NCBI GenBank assembly: GCA_036387415.1
Contig: DASVTU010000039.1
Span: 248,001-312,000 of the forward strand
Source: DASVTU01 sp036387415
GTDB lineage: Bacteria; Acidobacteriota; Blastocatellia; Pyrinomonadales; Pyrinomonadaceae
Direction of reading: 5' to 3'
DNA length: 64,000 nucleotides
Part shown: positions 16,069-24,342 of the stretch, piece after piece
Layout of the letters: each line of letters begins with the position of its first letter
Position numbering within the stretch: position 1 is the stretch's first letter
Position numbers and translations under genes: made by a program
The notes under the pieces: generated by a model
Databases searched by the model: none
What the model was told of the DNA's origin: nothing
Seen by the model: only the letters and a program-made list of their open reading frames with translations

Positions 16069-16559
16069 CAATTCGGCACTCCTTCGGCGGCTCTTTGTCG
16101 CTGACCGGGGCAACGGTCGTACGAGACAACAAGCCGCGTCTTTATCCAATCATCCCACGACGCGTGGGCGGCGGTCCTTCGTCGGCGGGCAACGCCGCGA
16201 AAGGCGCTCTCCCCGCGCCGGTTCTTCAACGCCGCGACCGACAACGCCCGACCCCTTCCCCGCACGTAGCAATGCCACGGCGGCGGCAGTCGTTCGTTTG
16301 AGAAGCGGGCAGGTGGCAAGGCGTGGGGCAACACGCGAGGCCGCGTCCGTTCTCGTCGTACGGCTTTCAGCTTATCAACTTCCAAAGGAAACGACCAACG
16401 CCGTTTCCGTCTCGCGTCCGGCCTCGCATTCGCCGGAGACGCTTCAGCCAGTAAAACAGTCGCAATCGCCGCGTTTTTCCGTAAAAACGTGGCTCAAAGT
16501 CCGAATTCCGAAGGCACGCGATTTTCACGCGCCGCCCGCCTCATTGCGGCTCTTTAGCC
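16069..16559. other. Long leader/spacer between epsI and prsT
   Basis: This 491-bp GC-rich stretch has no convincing gene on either strand; the frames present are Arg-rich and lack starts with ribosome binding sites. Two simple hairpins are visible: GGAAACG/CGTTTCC (16387-16408) and GTTTTT/AAAAAC around 16475-16492. As it precedes prsT in the direction of transcription it may be a leader with its own promoter, but no clear boxes were found. Confidence 0.4.
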
Positions 16560-17210
16560 TCAGTCGGGCACAAAGCCGTCGAGATGGGGCGCGGATTGCG
16601 CGGCCAATTCGGTCGCGGCCTTGACGGCTTCGTCCTCCGTCCCCGTGACGGGCACCAGCACGCGCACCATCGCGCCGTCCGAACGGCGTCGGCGCACGCT
16701 GTCGAGCACCGTGTAGACCTTGTCCCAATACTCGCTCGCCACCGCGCGCCCGCGACCCTGATACCAGTAGACGAGCACATACTTCGCGCCCTGATTCGCC
16801 ATGATGTAGCGATTGGCCTCGAAAGTGTGCGCGCCGTCGGCGGGCGCGATTTGGACGATGGATGGCTCGTTCAACTGCCAACCGGAACCGGGGAGACAGT
16901 TGAGCGGGCTGTGATAGGTTTCGCCGCCGCGCTGCGTGTCGTAGTAGCCGATGTAGAGCGAACCGACGTGACCGCCTGCCGACGCGTAATCACGCAGAGT
17001 GTAATCGTCTGCATGGAGCACGGCTTCGGTCGCCGCGTCGAAGCGCACGTCCGCGCCCCTCTGCCGCCACGCGCCAAACTCGGACGGAAAATCTTTCAAC
17101 GAACGACGCTCGACACGCGCTTCGCCCGCACGCTCCCAAACCTGAATCACCGCCCCGCCCACGGCGAGAAAGAGGAACAACAACCAGAAATATCTGTGCT
17201 GTGATTTCAT
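16560..17210 (-). CDS. epsI: EpsI, exosortase-associated protein
   Basis: 216 residues, ATG at 17210. One N-terminal membrane anchor (residues ~7-25) is followed by the EpsI domain, with LKDFPSEFGAWRQ, an LHADDYTLRDY stretch and the family signature YHSPLNCLPGSGW (Cys in NCLPG). EpsI is found as a separate protein or fused to the C-terminus of exosortases; its biochemical role is not settled. Here it is free-standing and lies 14 bases after the exosortase stop, so the two are almost certainly cotranscribed. Confidence 0.92.
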   Translation of the reverse strand: MKSQHRYFWLLFLFLAVGGAVIQVWERAGEARVERRSLKDFPSEFGAWRQRGADVRFDAATEAVLHADDYTLRDYASAGGHVGSLYIGYYDTQRGGETYHSPLNCLPGSGWQLNEPSIVQIAPADGAHTFEANRYIMANQGAKYVLVYWYQGRGRAVASEYWDKVYTVLDSVRRRRSDGAMVRVLVPVTGTEDEAVKAATELAAQSAPHLDGFVPD

Positions 17211-17224
17211 TATCGAATATCTCT

Positions 17225-18301
17225 TTAGCGAGCCTTCGTCGTGCCGAGTGGCAATGCCGTCGGAGGCGCGTTGGCGATGCTTGCCGTCTCCGTCGCTTCG
17301 CGGTTAACGACATTGACGAGCGCATCTTCGTGCGTCGCCGTCTGCGCGGCGTCGGTGGCGTCGCGTTGTGCGCGCGGATTGTTGTCGTCGCCTCCGCCGA
17401 TGCGGTCGAGTAGCCAGCCGACGCCGAACAGCAACAGCGCCGCCACGACGTAGACTATCCATCCCGAAAAGGAATGAAAGAAACCGTCGGCCACCTGCGT
17501 ACCGTAGAAATGCGCGAGTGCGCCCGTCCCGCTCACGCGTGCGGCGTTGGTCACGATAGCAATCGGCACGGCGGAGAGCACGATAATTAACGCGCGCCAG
17601 AAAGCCCAACGCCTCGGAGACCAATTCGACGAACCGCGCCCGCCGTCATTCGTATCGTCCGTCGTCGGGCTGGTGAAGTAAGCGAAGACGACAGCCAGTG
17701 TCACCAGCGTCATCAACGAGCGGATGCCGCTACATGCTTCGACCACTTCGAGTTTCTTCGTCGTCACCGAATTGAGCGGCATCAACTCGATAACATTGCC
17801 CTCGCGCAACACCGGAATGTCGAAAAGCCGCATCACCGCCACCGCGCAACGCGACGCGAAAAGTTGGAGAGGGAAAGCGATTTTGTTAAAAATGATGGTC
17901 GGAATCGGAATCGCCAACGCCAGCAGCAACAGCGGCGCGAAGACGAACCTGAGCAAGCGGAAGCCCCAGAAATAGACCGTCACGCCCAACAGCATCACGA
18001 CCAGCGAGACGCGTTGTGTAAAAAGCTCCGCGCCCGCCGTCCCTGCCCACAGCATGAGCCACGCGCCGACCACCAACGCCCCGCCCCACAAGACCGACGG
18101 ACGCTTCGCCACACGCGCCAGACTTTCTCGTTCCGTCCAGAGAATGTAGCCGATGATGAGTGGGACGAGCAGCCCGTGCGAGTAGTTGTCGTCGTTCCAC
18201 CAGACGAAACCGAGGCGTGCGAGGACGGCAGAATAGAGGAAACCAATCGCGGCAGCGACGAGGAGGGGCTTCCAGAGGTTCCGGGGGATAGGATAAGCCA
18301 T
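17225..18301 (-). CDS. Exosortase
   Basis: 358 residues from ATG 18301 (the frame extends to 18484, but the family starts shortly before the first membrane segment). About eight membrane segments. The catalytic triad is present: Cys190 in VVEACSGIRS, Arg255 in TNAARV, His276 in FFHSFSG. Exosortases are integral-membrane transpeptidase-like enzymes that cleave PEP-CTERM proteins and probably attach them to a cell-surface glycan or lipid. The C-terminus (after residue ~300) is a soluble Asn/Thr/Ala-rich tail. The surrounding genes match the exosortase A/EpsH locus, although in that group EpsI is often fused; the subtype is therefore left open. Confidence 0.93.
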   Translation of the reverse strand: MAYPIPRNLWKPLLVAAAIGFLYSAVLARLGFVWWNDDNYSHGLLVPLIIGYILWTERESLARVAKRPSVLWGGALVVGAWLMLWAGTAGAELFTQRVSLVVMLLGVTVYFWGFRLLRFVFAPLLLLALAIPIPTIIFNKIAFPLQLFASRCAVAVMRLFDIPVLREGNVIELMPLNSVTTKKLEVVEACSGIRSLMTLVTLAVVFAYFTSPTTDDTNDGGRGSSNWSPRRWAFWRALIIVLSAVPIAIVTNAARVSGTGALAHFYGTQVADGFFHSFSGWIVYVVAALLLFGVGWLLDRIGGGDDNNPRAQRDATDAAQTATHEDALVNVVNREATETASIANAPPTALPLGTTKAR

Positions 18302-18601
18302 GTCTTTGAGCGTAAAGGTTTTCCCGCTGGTGGAAGGTTGGTTAATGCAGACGGCGCGTGGGCCTGATAAACTTTTTCTCTTTTCTGGAACGTCAACGCC
18401 GCGCGGGCATCGTGCGGCCTTTAGAGAGTAACGCAACCCGCCGCCCGCCCGCAACAAAAAAAGCCCGAAACGCTTTGGATTCAAACGGACGCCGAAATAG
18501 CAGCGCCTTCAAGTTCTGCGTTACAATCCGACACGACCGTTGCCCGCGCAACTCCGATTCCAAACACGAACGAGCGGTGCAAAGACGGGAGAAGGAGCCT
18601 G
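18302..18601. other. Divergent promoter region between exosortase and methyltransferase genes
   Basis: Three hundred bases separate two divergent starts. An AT-containing TTACAAT at 18521-18527 may be the -10 box for the plus-strand methyltransferase, but no good -35 was found. Nothing clearly coding is present. Confidence 0.35.
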
Positions 18602-19495
18602 ATGCCAGAGTTAAGCGAGAAAGAATATTGGGACGCGGTGCATAAAAGCGAGGCCGCGCAGTTTGATTCGACGGCGAAGACGCCCGCGCCGGATGAAGGC
18701 CGCGATGCGTCGCTGAAAAGTCGTTTGGCGGCGACTGCCAAAAGGCTTCTCGGCGCGCAGAACCTCGAACGTATGTCCGGTTTTGATGAGTATCTTCTAT
18801 GGGAAGTGATTTTCAAGAAGCATCTGCCGGAGATGAAAAACGCGAAGGTACTGGAAGTCGGGAGCGCGCCCGGAGAGTTTTTGGTACGCTTCAGCCGTAG
18901 GTATGGATGCGTGCCCTTCGGCGTGGAATATTCGGACACGGGCGTCGAGTTGAACCGCAGGATGTTTAGCTCCAACGGCATCAATCCAGACAACGTTATC
19001 CACGCCGATTTCTTCTCCGAACAATTTCAAAGACAATACCAAAACGCCTTCGACCTCGTTGTCTCAAGAGGCTTCATCGAACACTTCACCGACGTGGAAA
19101 ACGTTATCGCCAAACACGTCAACGTACTCGCCGAAGGCGGTTATCTCGTCGTCAACATCCCGAACCTCAAAGGCATCAACTACGGACTCATCCGTCTCTT
19201 TAACAAGGAAGTAATCGCCATCCACAATCTCGACATCATGCGCCGCGAAGCGTTCGCCAAACTCTTCGAGCGAGACGAACTACAGCGATTATTCTGCGAC
19301 TACTACGGAACTTTCAGCTTCTATCTCTTTAACGCCAGAGACGATTCGCCGATGCGACATCTCCTCAGTTCCGCGTACAAACTACAACCCGCGCTCAATC
19401 TCGCTTTCCGTCTCATCCTCAAAAACAGAGGCGCTGAAAGTCGCCACCTCAGTCCCCACTTACTCTTCATCGGTAAAAAAATTAAACGCCCCTAA
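18602..19495 (+). CDS. Class I SAM-dependent methyltransferase
   Basis: 297 residues, ATG at 18602 with AGGAG five bases upstream. The SAM-binding motif I is VLEVGSAPGEFLVRF (around residue 83-97), followed by a motif II/III pair (FGVEYSDTGVELNRR, NAFDLVVSRGFIEHF) and GGYLVVNIPNL. It resembles Methyltransf_11/23-type enzymes common in glycan clusters and may methylate a sugar or a lipid carrier. It is one of few plus-strand genes inside the minus-strand cluster and has its own short transcription unit closed by a hairpin. The acceptor is unknown. Confidence 0.85.
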   Translation: MPELSEKEYWDAVHKSEAAQFDSTAKTPAPDEGRDASLKSRLAATAKRLLGAQNLERMSGFDEYLLWEVIFKKHLPEMKNAKVLEVGSAPGEFLVRFSRRYGCVPFGVEYSDTGVELNRRMFSSNGINPDNVIHADFFSEQFQRQYQNAFDLVVSRGFIEHFTDVENVIAKHVNVLAEGGYLVVNIPNLKGINYGLIRLFNKEVIAIHNLDIMRREAFAKLFERDELQRLFCDYYGTFSFYLFNARDDSPMRHLLSSAYKLQPALNLAFRLILKNRGAESRHLSPHLLFIGKKIKRP

Positions 19496-19510
19496 AGCCG
19501 CACAAATAGC

Positions 19511-19546
19511 CAACGCGCGTCGCTTGAGAATTGGCGACGCGCGTTG
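19511..19546. terminator. Bidirectional terminator-like hairpin
   Basis: A perfect 13-bp inverted repeat (CAACGCGCGTCGC 19511-19523 and its complement 19534-19546) with a 10-base loop stands between two convergent genes. There is no clear T run on either side, so it may stop transcription only with help, or act as an RNA 3' end stabiliser. Confidence 0.55.
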
Positions 19547-19596
19547 CTTTGGAGTTGTGTCCAAGTGCCGTTTTAGAGTTGCGTAGACGCGTCGCT

Positions 19597-22500
19597 TTAG
19601 CGGACGTTGATGGAGGCGACGTTGCTGGCCTGCCCGCCGACGAAGACCGTGAGTTCGACGCGTCCCGCGCCGCGCAGTTCGGGTACGAGCATGAACGTGA
19701 TTTGGTCTACCCCAGCCAACTTGCCCTGTTTGCCCGCATACTCGACGGGCAGACTATACGCGCGCCCGTCGCCCGTGCGCGCTTCGACCACGACCGATTC
19801 GGCGACGTTCGACAGTCGTCCTGCGCCCGTCGTGACATCGTTGTTGACATCGAAGTTGTCTGCGTTGCTCAGGCCAGTGGCAAAGAGCATGAGCCGCGTG
19901 CGCTTGTCGGAGCCGAGGGCGTTCGGCGTCGTCGTGTCGAACGCGCCGAGCGTAAAGTCAGCGCCGTTCATCACGATGGCTTCGCCCGTGCCGTTGGTGC
20001 CGCCCGACGTGAAGATTCCGGGCGCGACCGCGACGACAGTCATCGTGCCACGCGACACGAATCCTTCCTGCGACGTGACGATAACCTCGGCCTCGCCGCT
20101 CGCTAAACCCGTCGGTACGCAGAACGTGATGTTGGCGGGCGAGACGAACAGAATCGGCGCGGCGTGGCCGCCGACTGTGACGCTCGCTCCGGCGAGTTCA
20201 AAAGGCAACGCGCCGTCGGGTCGTTTCGGAGCCGCGCTCGTCTGCGCCGCGAGAGGACTTTGCACGGCGTCGCCGAGAATCGTCGCCATGCTTTCACGCG
20301 CCACGACGGGCGCAAAACTGGCGCTCGAATGCGTCGCCGTTTGACCAATGACGGGTTCACTCAGCGAATTGCTCGACTGTCCTCCCGGCGCTCCCGAACC
20401 ACTCAAACTCTGCATCAATTCCCTCACCTGACCGAGACGCGCCGCGCTAATCTGCAATCGATTGCGGACGCTCGCGGCGGGCGCACCAGCAGCGGCGAGC
20501 GAAGCGGCGGCGCGTGAGAAGTAGAGCGCGGTGAGTAGATTTTTCGCGATGTGCGTTGGATAAGTGAAGCTGCTGGCTTCCGTTGCGAAGGCGTTGGAGG
20601 CTTGCCAGATTTCTTCTGTGAGCACGTTAATCTGCGCTTCGGAAGGCTGCGCCAAGTTGGCGAGGGCGAGCGCCGTGGCATGAGCCGTGGCGACCTTCGG
20701 CGGCGACACCAATCCGCCGGGGACAGGCGTCGGCACAGGGGTCGGCATCGGGGTTGGAACAGGCGTGGGGATGGGCGTCGGTACTGGTGTCGGGATGGGC
20801 GTGGGCGTCGGTGTCGGGTTGGGGAGGCCGACGGTGGCGGCGTCGAAGAAGATACCGCTCACGACGGCGTTGGCGCCTGCGGTCTTGGTGAGACGAATTT
20901 TGACGTGCCCCTTGAGCGTCCAGACGAGATACTGCCCCTGCGTGAAATCCGAGACATTGCGACTGTCGAGAACCGAACCACTGACGGCATCGAGAATCTC
21001 TATCCTCTGCGCGCGTCCGCGCACATCCCAATCGACACAGTAGAGAGCCAGTTGGTGATACTGCCCGTCGGTTAAATTCAGTTGGATGTCAAACGTCGTA
21101 TCCGAATAGAGTGTGGCGGCGAGGCGGTCGGTTGCGTTGACCTTCCTGAGCGCATGGAGGGCGTTGGTCGAAGCCGTCCACGTCCAGTTGAGCGCATTTT
21201 GCGGCGTCACCTGTGCGTAGGAGGGATAGTTGGCTGCGTCGTTCACAACATTGTAACCCGCCGTGCCATAGAGTCCCTTCCAGTCGCCTTTGGTCGCGCC
21301 GTCCGCTTTGACGAAGATTGCTGCCGCGCCGGTAGCGACGGGCGTCGGCGTCGGGATGGGCGTCGGCGTCGGGGTTGTGGAGGTGGAATCAGGCGGTGGG
21401 ATTTTGGCGACGAAGAGGTCGCCCCTCGCCCTGCCGCCCCAGTTCGACGTGAAGGCGATGAAGCGACCATCACGGCTGATGTTGGCGCGCGGCGTGTCGT
21501 AGTAGCTGCGGTAGACCGAATGATGATGCGCGAGGCGACGCAGGCGCTGGTTTCCATCGGTTGACACCTGCACCAACTCGCGTTGGAACATGCCCGATTG
21601 AGCCGCGCCGAAGAAACTGAGGAGCACCCAACCCTCGTTGTCTGCGAGCATCGAGGTGTGGCAATCGTTGTCCCACTGACCGTTGCTGTCGAGTCCGGTA
21701 ATCATCTGGTGCGGCGTCGCCAAATTGCGGACGGTGAGACGCGCATTCCAGTTGTCGCCGCCGACGAACGTTCCTGTGCCGCTGTCGCCATGTGCGGGCG
21801 CGTAGTCCGGCCCGTCGTCTCTCAAATCCTCGACGCCGCCCGTGGAGAGGTCGAAGACGCGCGCCTCAATCGCGCCCACGCCCGACACGCCCGTCTGCAC
21901 AAGGAGATAGCGTCCGGTCTTATCAATCTGTGCCTCGTTGATGTTGACGGTCTTGACGTTGACGACGAGTGTGCCCGTGGAGCGTCGATAGGCGGCGTAG
22001 CCCGCTTCTCTGTAGGAGGCATCTTTGACCGTGAAGGCGAAGGTATCGTCGTCGCGGCTGACGCTCATCTGGAAGAAATAGGAACCGGCGGGGAATCTAT
22101 TCGTCAAATCGAAGACGGGAGAGTAGGAGCGCGTGTTTACGTCGTAAGAGAAGACGGCGGTGCCGCGATGGACGAAAAACTTGTTCGGGTCGTGGCTGCT
22201 CCAAGTGGCATCCTCGAAGGTCGAGATGAGCCAGCCGCCCTGCGAGGCGGGCGGGGAAGGCGGAACGTGGCTCGCGCCGAGGCGAAACGCTTTGGGGTCG
22301 AATTCGTAGACGCGCGGAAAACTGTCGGCATAAAACGCGAGTAGACGCGTGTTGTTTTGATTGAAGGTCGGCCAGTAAGAATAGGCTGTGCCCGCGCCCG
22401 TCGTGTCCGCTTCGTCGGTGACGCGCATAATCTCTGTGCCGAAGGTCGGGTCAACGATGATGCCTCCGGCGCGCGGCAGTGGCGGCGCGGGCGGCTCTGG

Positions 22501-22656
22501 ATAGATGTTTCTATCCGTCTTGATGCCGACGCCTGTTTCCGCCCACACTGCCGTCGCGCCCGACATCAAAGCCAGCGCGCAGAGAAGAAGCGCGAAACGA
22601 ACCAGTGCATGAAATGGGCGAGGGTATTGTGTTAGGGAACGGACGAGGGAAGTCAT
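19597..22656 (-). CDS. Large secreted protein: beta-propeller, carbohydrate-binding-like domain, Solibacter-type C-terminal domain
   Basis: 1019 residues, ATG at 22656. A signal peptide ends near residue 40 (SGATAVWA|ET). Residues ~50-420 look like a WD40/TolB-type propeller (VSRDDDTFAFTVKDAS, NISRDGRFIAFTSNWGG). A Thr-Pro linker leads to a jelly-roll-like domain (~445-615; LTDGQYHQLALYCVDWDVRG), then a second long Pro-Thr linker. A helical, Ala-rich region (~660-760) and a C-terminal domain (PANITFCVPTGLASGEAEVI, LMLFATGLSNADN) match the Solibacter C-terminal family, strongly Acidobacterial. No PEP-CTERM or other sorting signal ends it. GAGG, eight bases before ATG, lies in the tail of a c-di-GMP riboswitch, so synthesis is probably set by that second messenger. 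Role: probably matrix or surface binding. Confidence 0.85.
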   Translation of the reverse strand: MTSLVRSLTQYPRPFHALVRFALLLCALALMSGATAVWAETGVGIKTDRNIYPEPPAPPLPRAGGIIVDPTFGTEIMRVTDEADTTGAGTAYSYWPTFNQNNTRLLAFYADSFPRVYEFDPKAFRLGASHVPPSPPASQGGWLISTFEDATWSSHDPNKFFVHRGTAVFSYDVNTRSYSPVFDLTNRFPAGSYFFQMSVSRDDDTFAFTVKDASYREAGYAAYRRSTGTLVVNVKTVNINEAQIDKTGRYLLVQTGVSGVGAIEARVFDLSTGGVEDLRDDGPDYAPAHGDSGTGTFVGGDNWNARLTVRNLATPHQMITGLDSNGQWDNDCHTSMLADNEGWVLLSFFGAAQSGMFQRELVQVSTDGNQRLRRLAHHHSVYRSYYDTPRANISRDGRFIAFTSNWGGRARGDLFVAKIPPPDSTSTTPTPTPIPTPTPVATGAAAIFVKADGATKGDWKGLYGTAGYNVVNDAANYPSYAQVTPQNALNWTWTASTNALHALRKVNATDRLAATLYSDTTFDIQLNLTDGQYHQLALYCVDWDVRGRAQRIEILDAVSGSVLDSRNVSDFTQGQYLVWTLKGHVKIRLTKTAGANAVVSGIFFDAATVGLPNPTPTPTPIPTPVPTPIPTPVPTPMPTPVPTPVPGGLVSPPKVATAHATALALANLAQPSEAQINVLTEEIWQASNAFATEASSFTYPTHIAKNLLTALYFSRAAASLAAAGAPAASVRNRLQISAARLGQVRELMQSLSGSGAPGGQSSNSLSEPVIGQTATHSSASFAPVVARESMATILGDAVQSPLAAQTSAAPKRPDGALPFELAGASVTVGGHAAPILFVSPANITFCVPTGLASGEAEVIVTSQEGFVSRGTMTVVAVAPGIFTSGGTNGTGEAIVMNGADFTLGAFDTTTPNALGSDKRTRLMLFATGLSNADNFDVNNDVTTGAGRLSNVAESVVVEARTGDGRAYSLPVEYAGKQGKLAGVDQITFMLVPELRGAGRVELTVFVGGQASNVASINVR
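20721..20822. repeat. 12-bp minisatellite encoding the Pro-Thr linker
   Basis: Units of 6 and 12 bases encode alternating TPTPIP and TPVP on the minus strand, about 33 residues in all. A shorter similar tract encodes the first linker near 21340-21378. Such tracts vary in length by slippage and make extended spacers between secreted domains. Confidence 0.75.
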
Positions 22657-22659
22657 TTA

Positions 22660-22768
22660 CAGAGCCTCACTTCGGTAACCGGACGGTCTCGGAAAAGGGT
22701 CTTTCCGAGATTCCTGGCTTTGCGAACCCGCATCGCTGCGGGGGTGCCTTTAATCGGTGATGGCTACA
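22660..22768 (-). promoter_or_regulatory. c-di-GMP-I (GEMM) riboswitch, proximal copy overlapping the RBS
   Basis: On the minus strand the RNA has AAAGGCACC, a 6-bp stem CCCGCA/TGCGGG closed by a GCGA (GNRA) tetraloop, then TTCGCAAAGCC, a second hairpin (TCTCGGAAA/TTTTCCGAGA) and CCGGTTACCGAAGTGAGG. These are the class-I aptamer landmarks: GNRA loop, GCAAAGCC strand and GGTTACCGA closing strand. The final GAGG is the ribosome binding site of the 1019-aa gene, suggesting control of translation. The base equivalent to G20 of the Vibrio Vc2 RNA is G, favouring c-di-GMP over cGAMP. The GGCACC strand deviates from GGCAAACC. Confidence 0.8.
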
Positions 22769-22812
22769 GCTGGTTGGAGGGCAAAAAGGACACGACCGCG
22801 ACTCCGCCTAAA

Positions 22813-22850
22813 GTCTCAAAATCCTTTTGGGATAAGGATTTAGACGAGAC
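22813..22850. other. Hairpin between the two riboswitches
   Basis: AAATCCTT (22819-22826) pairs with AAGGATTT (22834-22841), and the outer GTCTC (22813-22817) with GAGAC (22846-22850). The structure could be part of a switch platform or simply a spacer; it is not followed by a T run. Confidence 0.4.
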
Positions 22851-23056
22851 ACGGCGCGTCGCTCAAGGTTGCCTGCGGGTGGGTCGGGCGGGCAACGTGA
22901 AAGCCGTCTGTGGATTGATTTGTCTGGAAGCGAAAAGGAAGGAAAGAGAGAGAAGCACTAGCAGCACGGCTGTCGGACATGGCTCACGCAGAAGTGTTTC
23001 CGAGTCTTCAAATTCGAGAGATTGTAAGTGTGCCTCTGCAATGCGGGTTTGGAGAG

Positions 23057-23104
23057 AAAAACTTCATCGAACGACGATTCTTACTTGCCCGTCGAGATTT
23101 GAAG
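23057..23104 (-). terminator. Terminator-like hairpin after the distal riboswitch
   Basis: In the minus-strand RNA, CTTCA and CGACG (from 23104 downward) pair with CGTCG and TGAAG (ending at 23062), with a 5x5 internal loop; five U and a C follow (23061-23057). It sits just downstream of the distal aptamer and could be its transcription-control platform. The internal loop lowers certainty. Confidence 0.45.
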
Positions 23105-23117
23105 ATTCCGGCTCTCT

Positions 23118-23232
23118 AGTTTGCCTTCGGCAACCAGACAATCTCTTGGAAGCCTGTACCGCCGAAGCGACGTAACTTCAAGAGACTCACGGCTTTGCGT
23201 CCCTGCCTCGCGGCAAGTTTGCCTTTATCGTG
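23118..23232 (-). promoter_or_regulatory. c-di-GMP-I (GEMM) riboswitch, distal canonical copy
   Basis: The minus strand reads AAAGGCAAAC, a stem with a GCGA-type GNRA loop (TTGCC/GGCAG), then GGGACGCAAAGCC, a variable second hairpin (GTGAGTCTCTT/AAGAGATT side) and TGGTTGCCGAAGGC. All conserved blocks of the class-I cyclic-di-GMP aptamer are present in order, and the position equivalent to Vc2 G20 is G. It lies 460 bases upstream of the secreted-protein gene and in tandem with a second aptamer. Confidence 0.9.
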
Positions 23233-23557
23233 TGCAACCGTAGCCTGAAAGAACGGTGCTGCGTGGTGGTCACTTCGGCGAGCGACCGCAGCAGACGAAT
23301 TGATTAAACAATATTGGCCGATGCTTGTCAATGACTTTTATTTTGTTAAAACGGATGCCTCTGCAGAGACGTTCCGCGTCGCCTCGAAGGAGGGAAAATT
23401 AGTCTCTGACGGAGAAGTTTTCGATGAATACACGCATGATTCGCACTTTTATTACTGACATGGCTGCTCGTTTAAGATAAGCTGCCACATCAGCCGCCGC
23501 TTCATCCGTGCGCGCGGCTCGCCATCCTAAGACAAATACGCCAAAAGGGACTACTTG

Positions 23558-24265
23558 ATGAAATTCTTCGCACGAATATTGCCCCTCGCTCTGCTTTTTG
23601 CCATCTTCCTTTCGCCGTCTGAAGCACATGCCGATACCGTCGTCCTGTCGAGCGGCTTCGTCCGCATCGGAAGCCCCGCCCCTTTCATACATCGCGGAAC
23701 TTTTCGCTCGGTGGTACACGATTTCGCCGGAAGTTCAGCGGGTGGAACAACTATCAAGGCCGATGGACTCGAAGGCGACGGGCAGGTGCAAGGCGTCGAG
23801 TCCGACTGTGTTTTCAGAATTTGCGCGGCGGGCGAAACCATTTCCGGCAGCAGCAAGGCCAATCTCCTACAACAACAGATTGGCTCCGCCACCATCAACG
23901 GCGTCAGCTACTTTCCCACTGCCTATCTCGGAGACACGGTATTTAACTTTACGACGGGTAATCTCGTTATCCCGTCGAGCGCGGAAAACCTCTTTACGCT
24001 CACCACTCCCTTCACGATGACGGGCAATCTGGTCTTCCACGCGCGCAATGCCTTAAATAATGGCTGGACACCCTTGTTCAGCACGACCGTGAGCGGCGAA
24101 GGCATCGCCACGCTCACCATCGAGAGGTCGCAGAATGGCTACATCCTGACCACTATCCGTTACGATTTCCAACCCGCTCCCGTGCCCGAACCCGCCACGC
24201 TCCTCCTGCTCGGCACAGGTCTCGCCGGACTCGCCGCGCGTCGCCGCCGCACACGCATCAAATAA
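23558..24265 (+). CDS. PEP-CTERM sorting-signal protein
   Basis: 235 residues from ATG 23558 (a TTG directly before it is ignored); AAAGGGA lies upstream. A signal peptide covers residues 1-~26 (FLSPSEAHA|DT). The body is a beta-rich, Ser/Thr/Gly-rich domain without recognised family. The C-terminus has the full sorting signal: VPEPATLLLLGTGLAGLA followed by a cluster of Arg. This is the expected substrate of the exosortase encoded at 17225-18301 and the only one in the window. It would be exported, cleaved at the PEP motif and kept at or released from the cell surface. It is transcribed away from the riboswitch-controlled gene. Confidence 0.93.
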   Translation: MKFFARILPLALLFAIFLSPSEAHADTVVLSSGFVRIGSPAPFIHRGTFRSVVHDFAGSSAGGTTIKADGLEGDGQVQGVESDCVFRICAAGETISGSSKANLLQQQIGSATINGVSYFPTAYLGDTVFNFTTGNLVIPSSAENLFTLTTPFTMTGNLVFHARNALNNGWTPLFSTTVSGEGIATLTIERSQNGYILTTIRYDFQPAPVPEPATLLLLGTGLAGLAARRRRTRIK

Positions 24266-24342
24266 TTGTCCGCTCAACTCAGACGCAAAACCCTTCGCCT
24301 TCAACATTTAGCGCATCGGCGTCGTGTCTCGCCTTGCATGAC

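Larger units (their letters stand above)
22657..23557. other. 900-bp regulatory region between the secreted protein and the PEP-CTERM gene
   Basis: No gene was found on either strand. On the minus strand it holds, in transcription order, a canonical c-di-GMP-I riboswitch (23232-23118), a terminator-like hairpin (23104-23057), an imperfect hairpin with arms at 22819-22826 and 22834-22841 enclosed by GTCTC/GAGAC, and a second riboswitch (22768-22660). The stretch 23233-23557 should contain the promoters of the two divergent units; no box was convincing. Confidence 0.7.

Noticed and set aside
14827..16104. Long plus-strand frame opposite prsT
   Set aside because: It mirrors TPR repeats on the other strand and has no ribosome binding site or recognisable domain.
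16150..16540. Arg-rich frames between epsI and prsT as genes
   Set aside because: Composition is that of random GC-rich sequence, and no start with a ribosome binding site was found.
22660..22768. Proximal aptamer as a cGAMP (GEMM-Ib) riboswitch
   Set aside because: The base equivalent to position 20 of Vc2 appears to be G, not A, which favours c-di-GMP; the diverged first strand leaves some doubt.
23116..23331. Possible 71-codon minus-strand gene upstream of the secreted protein
   Set aside because: It coincides with the canonical c-di-GMP aptamer, whose conserved RNA blocks explain the sequence better; there is no ribosome binding site.
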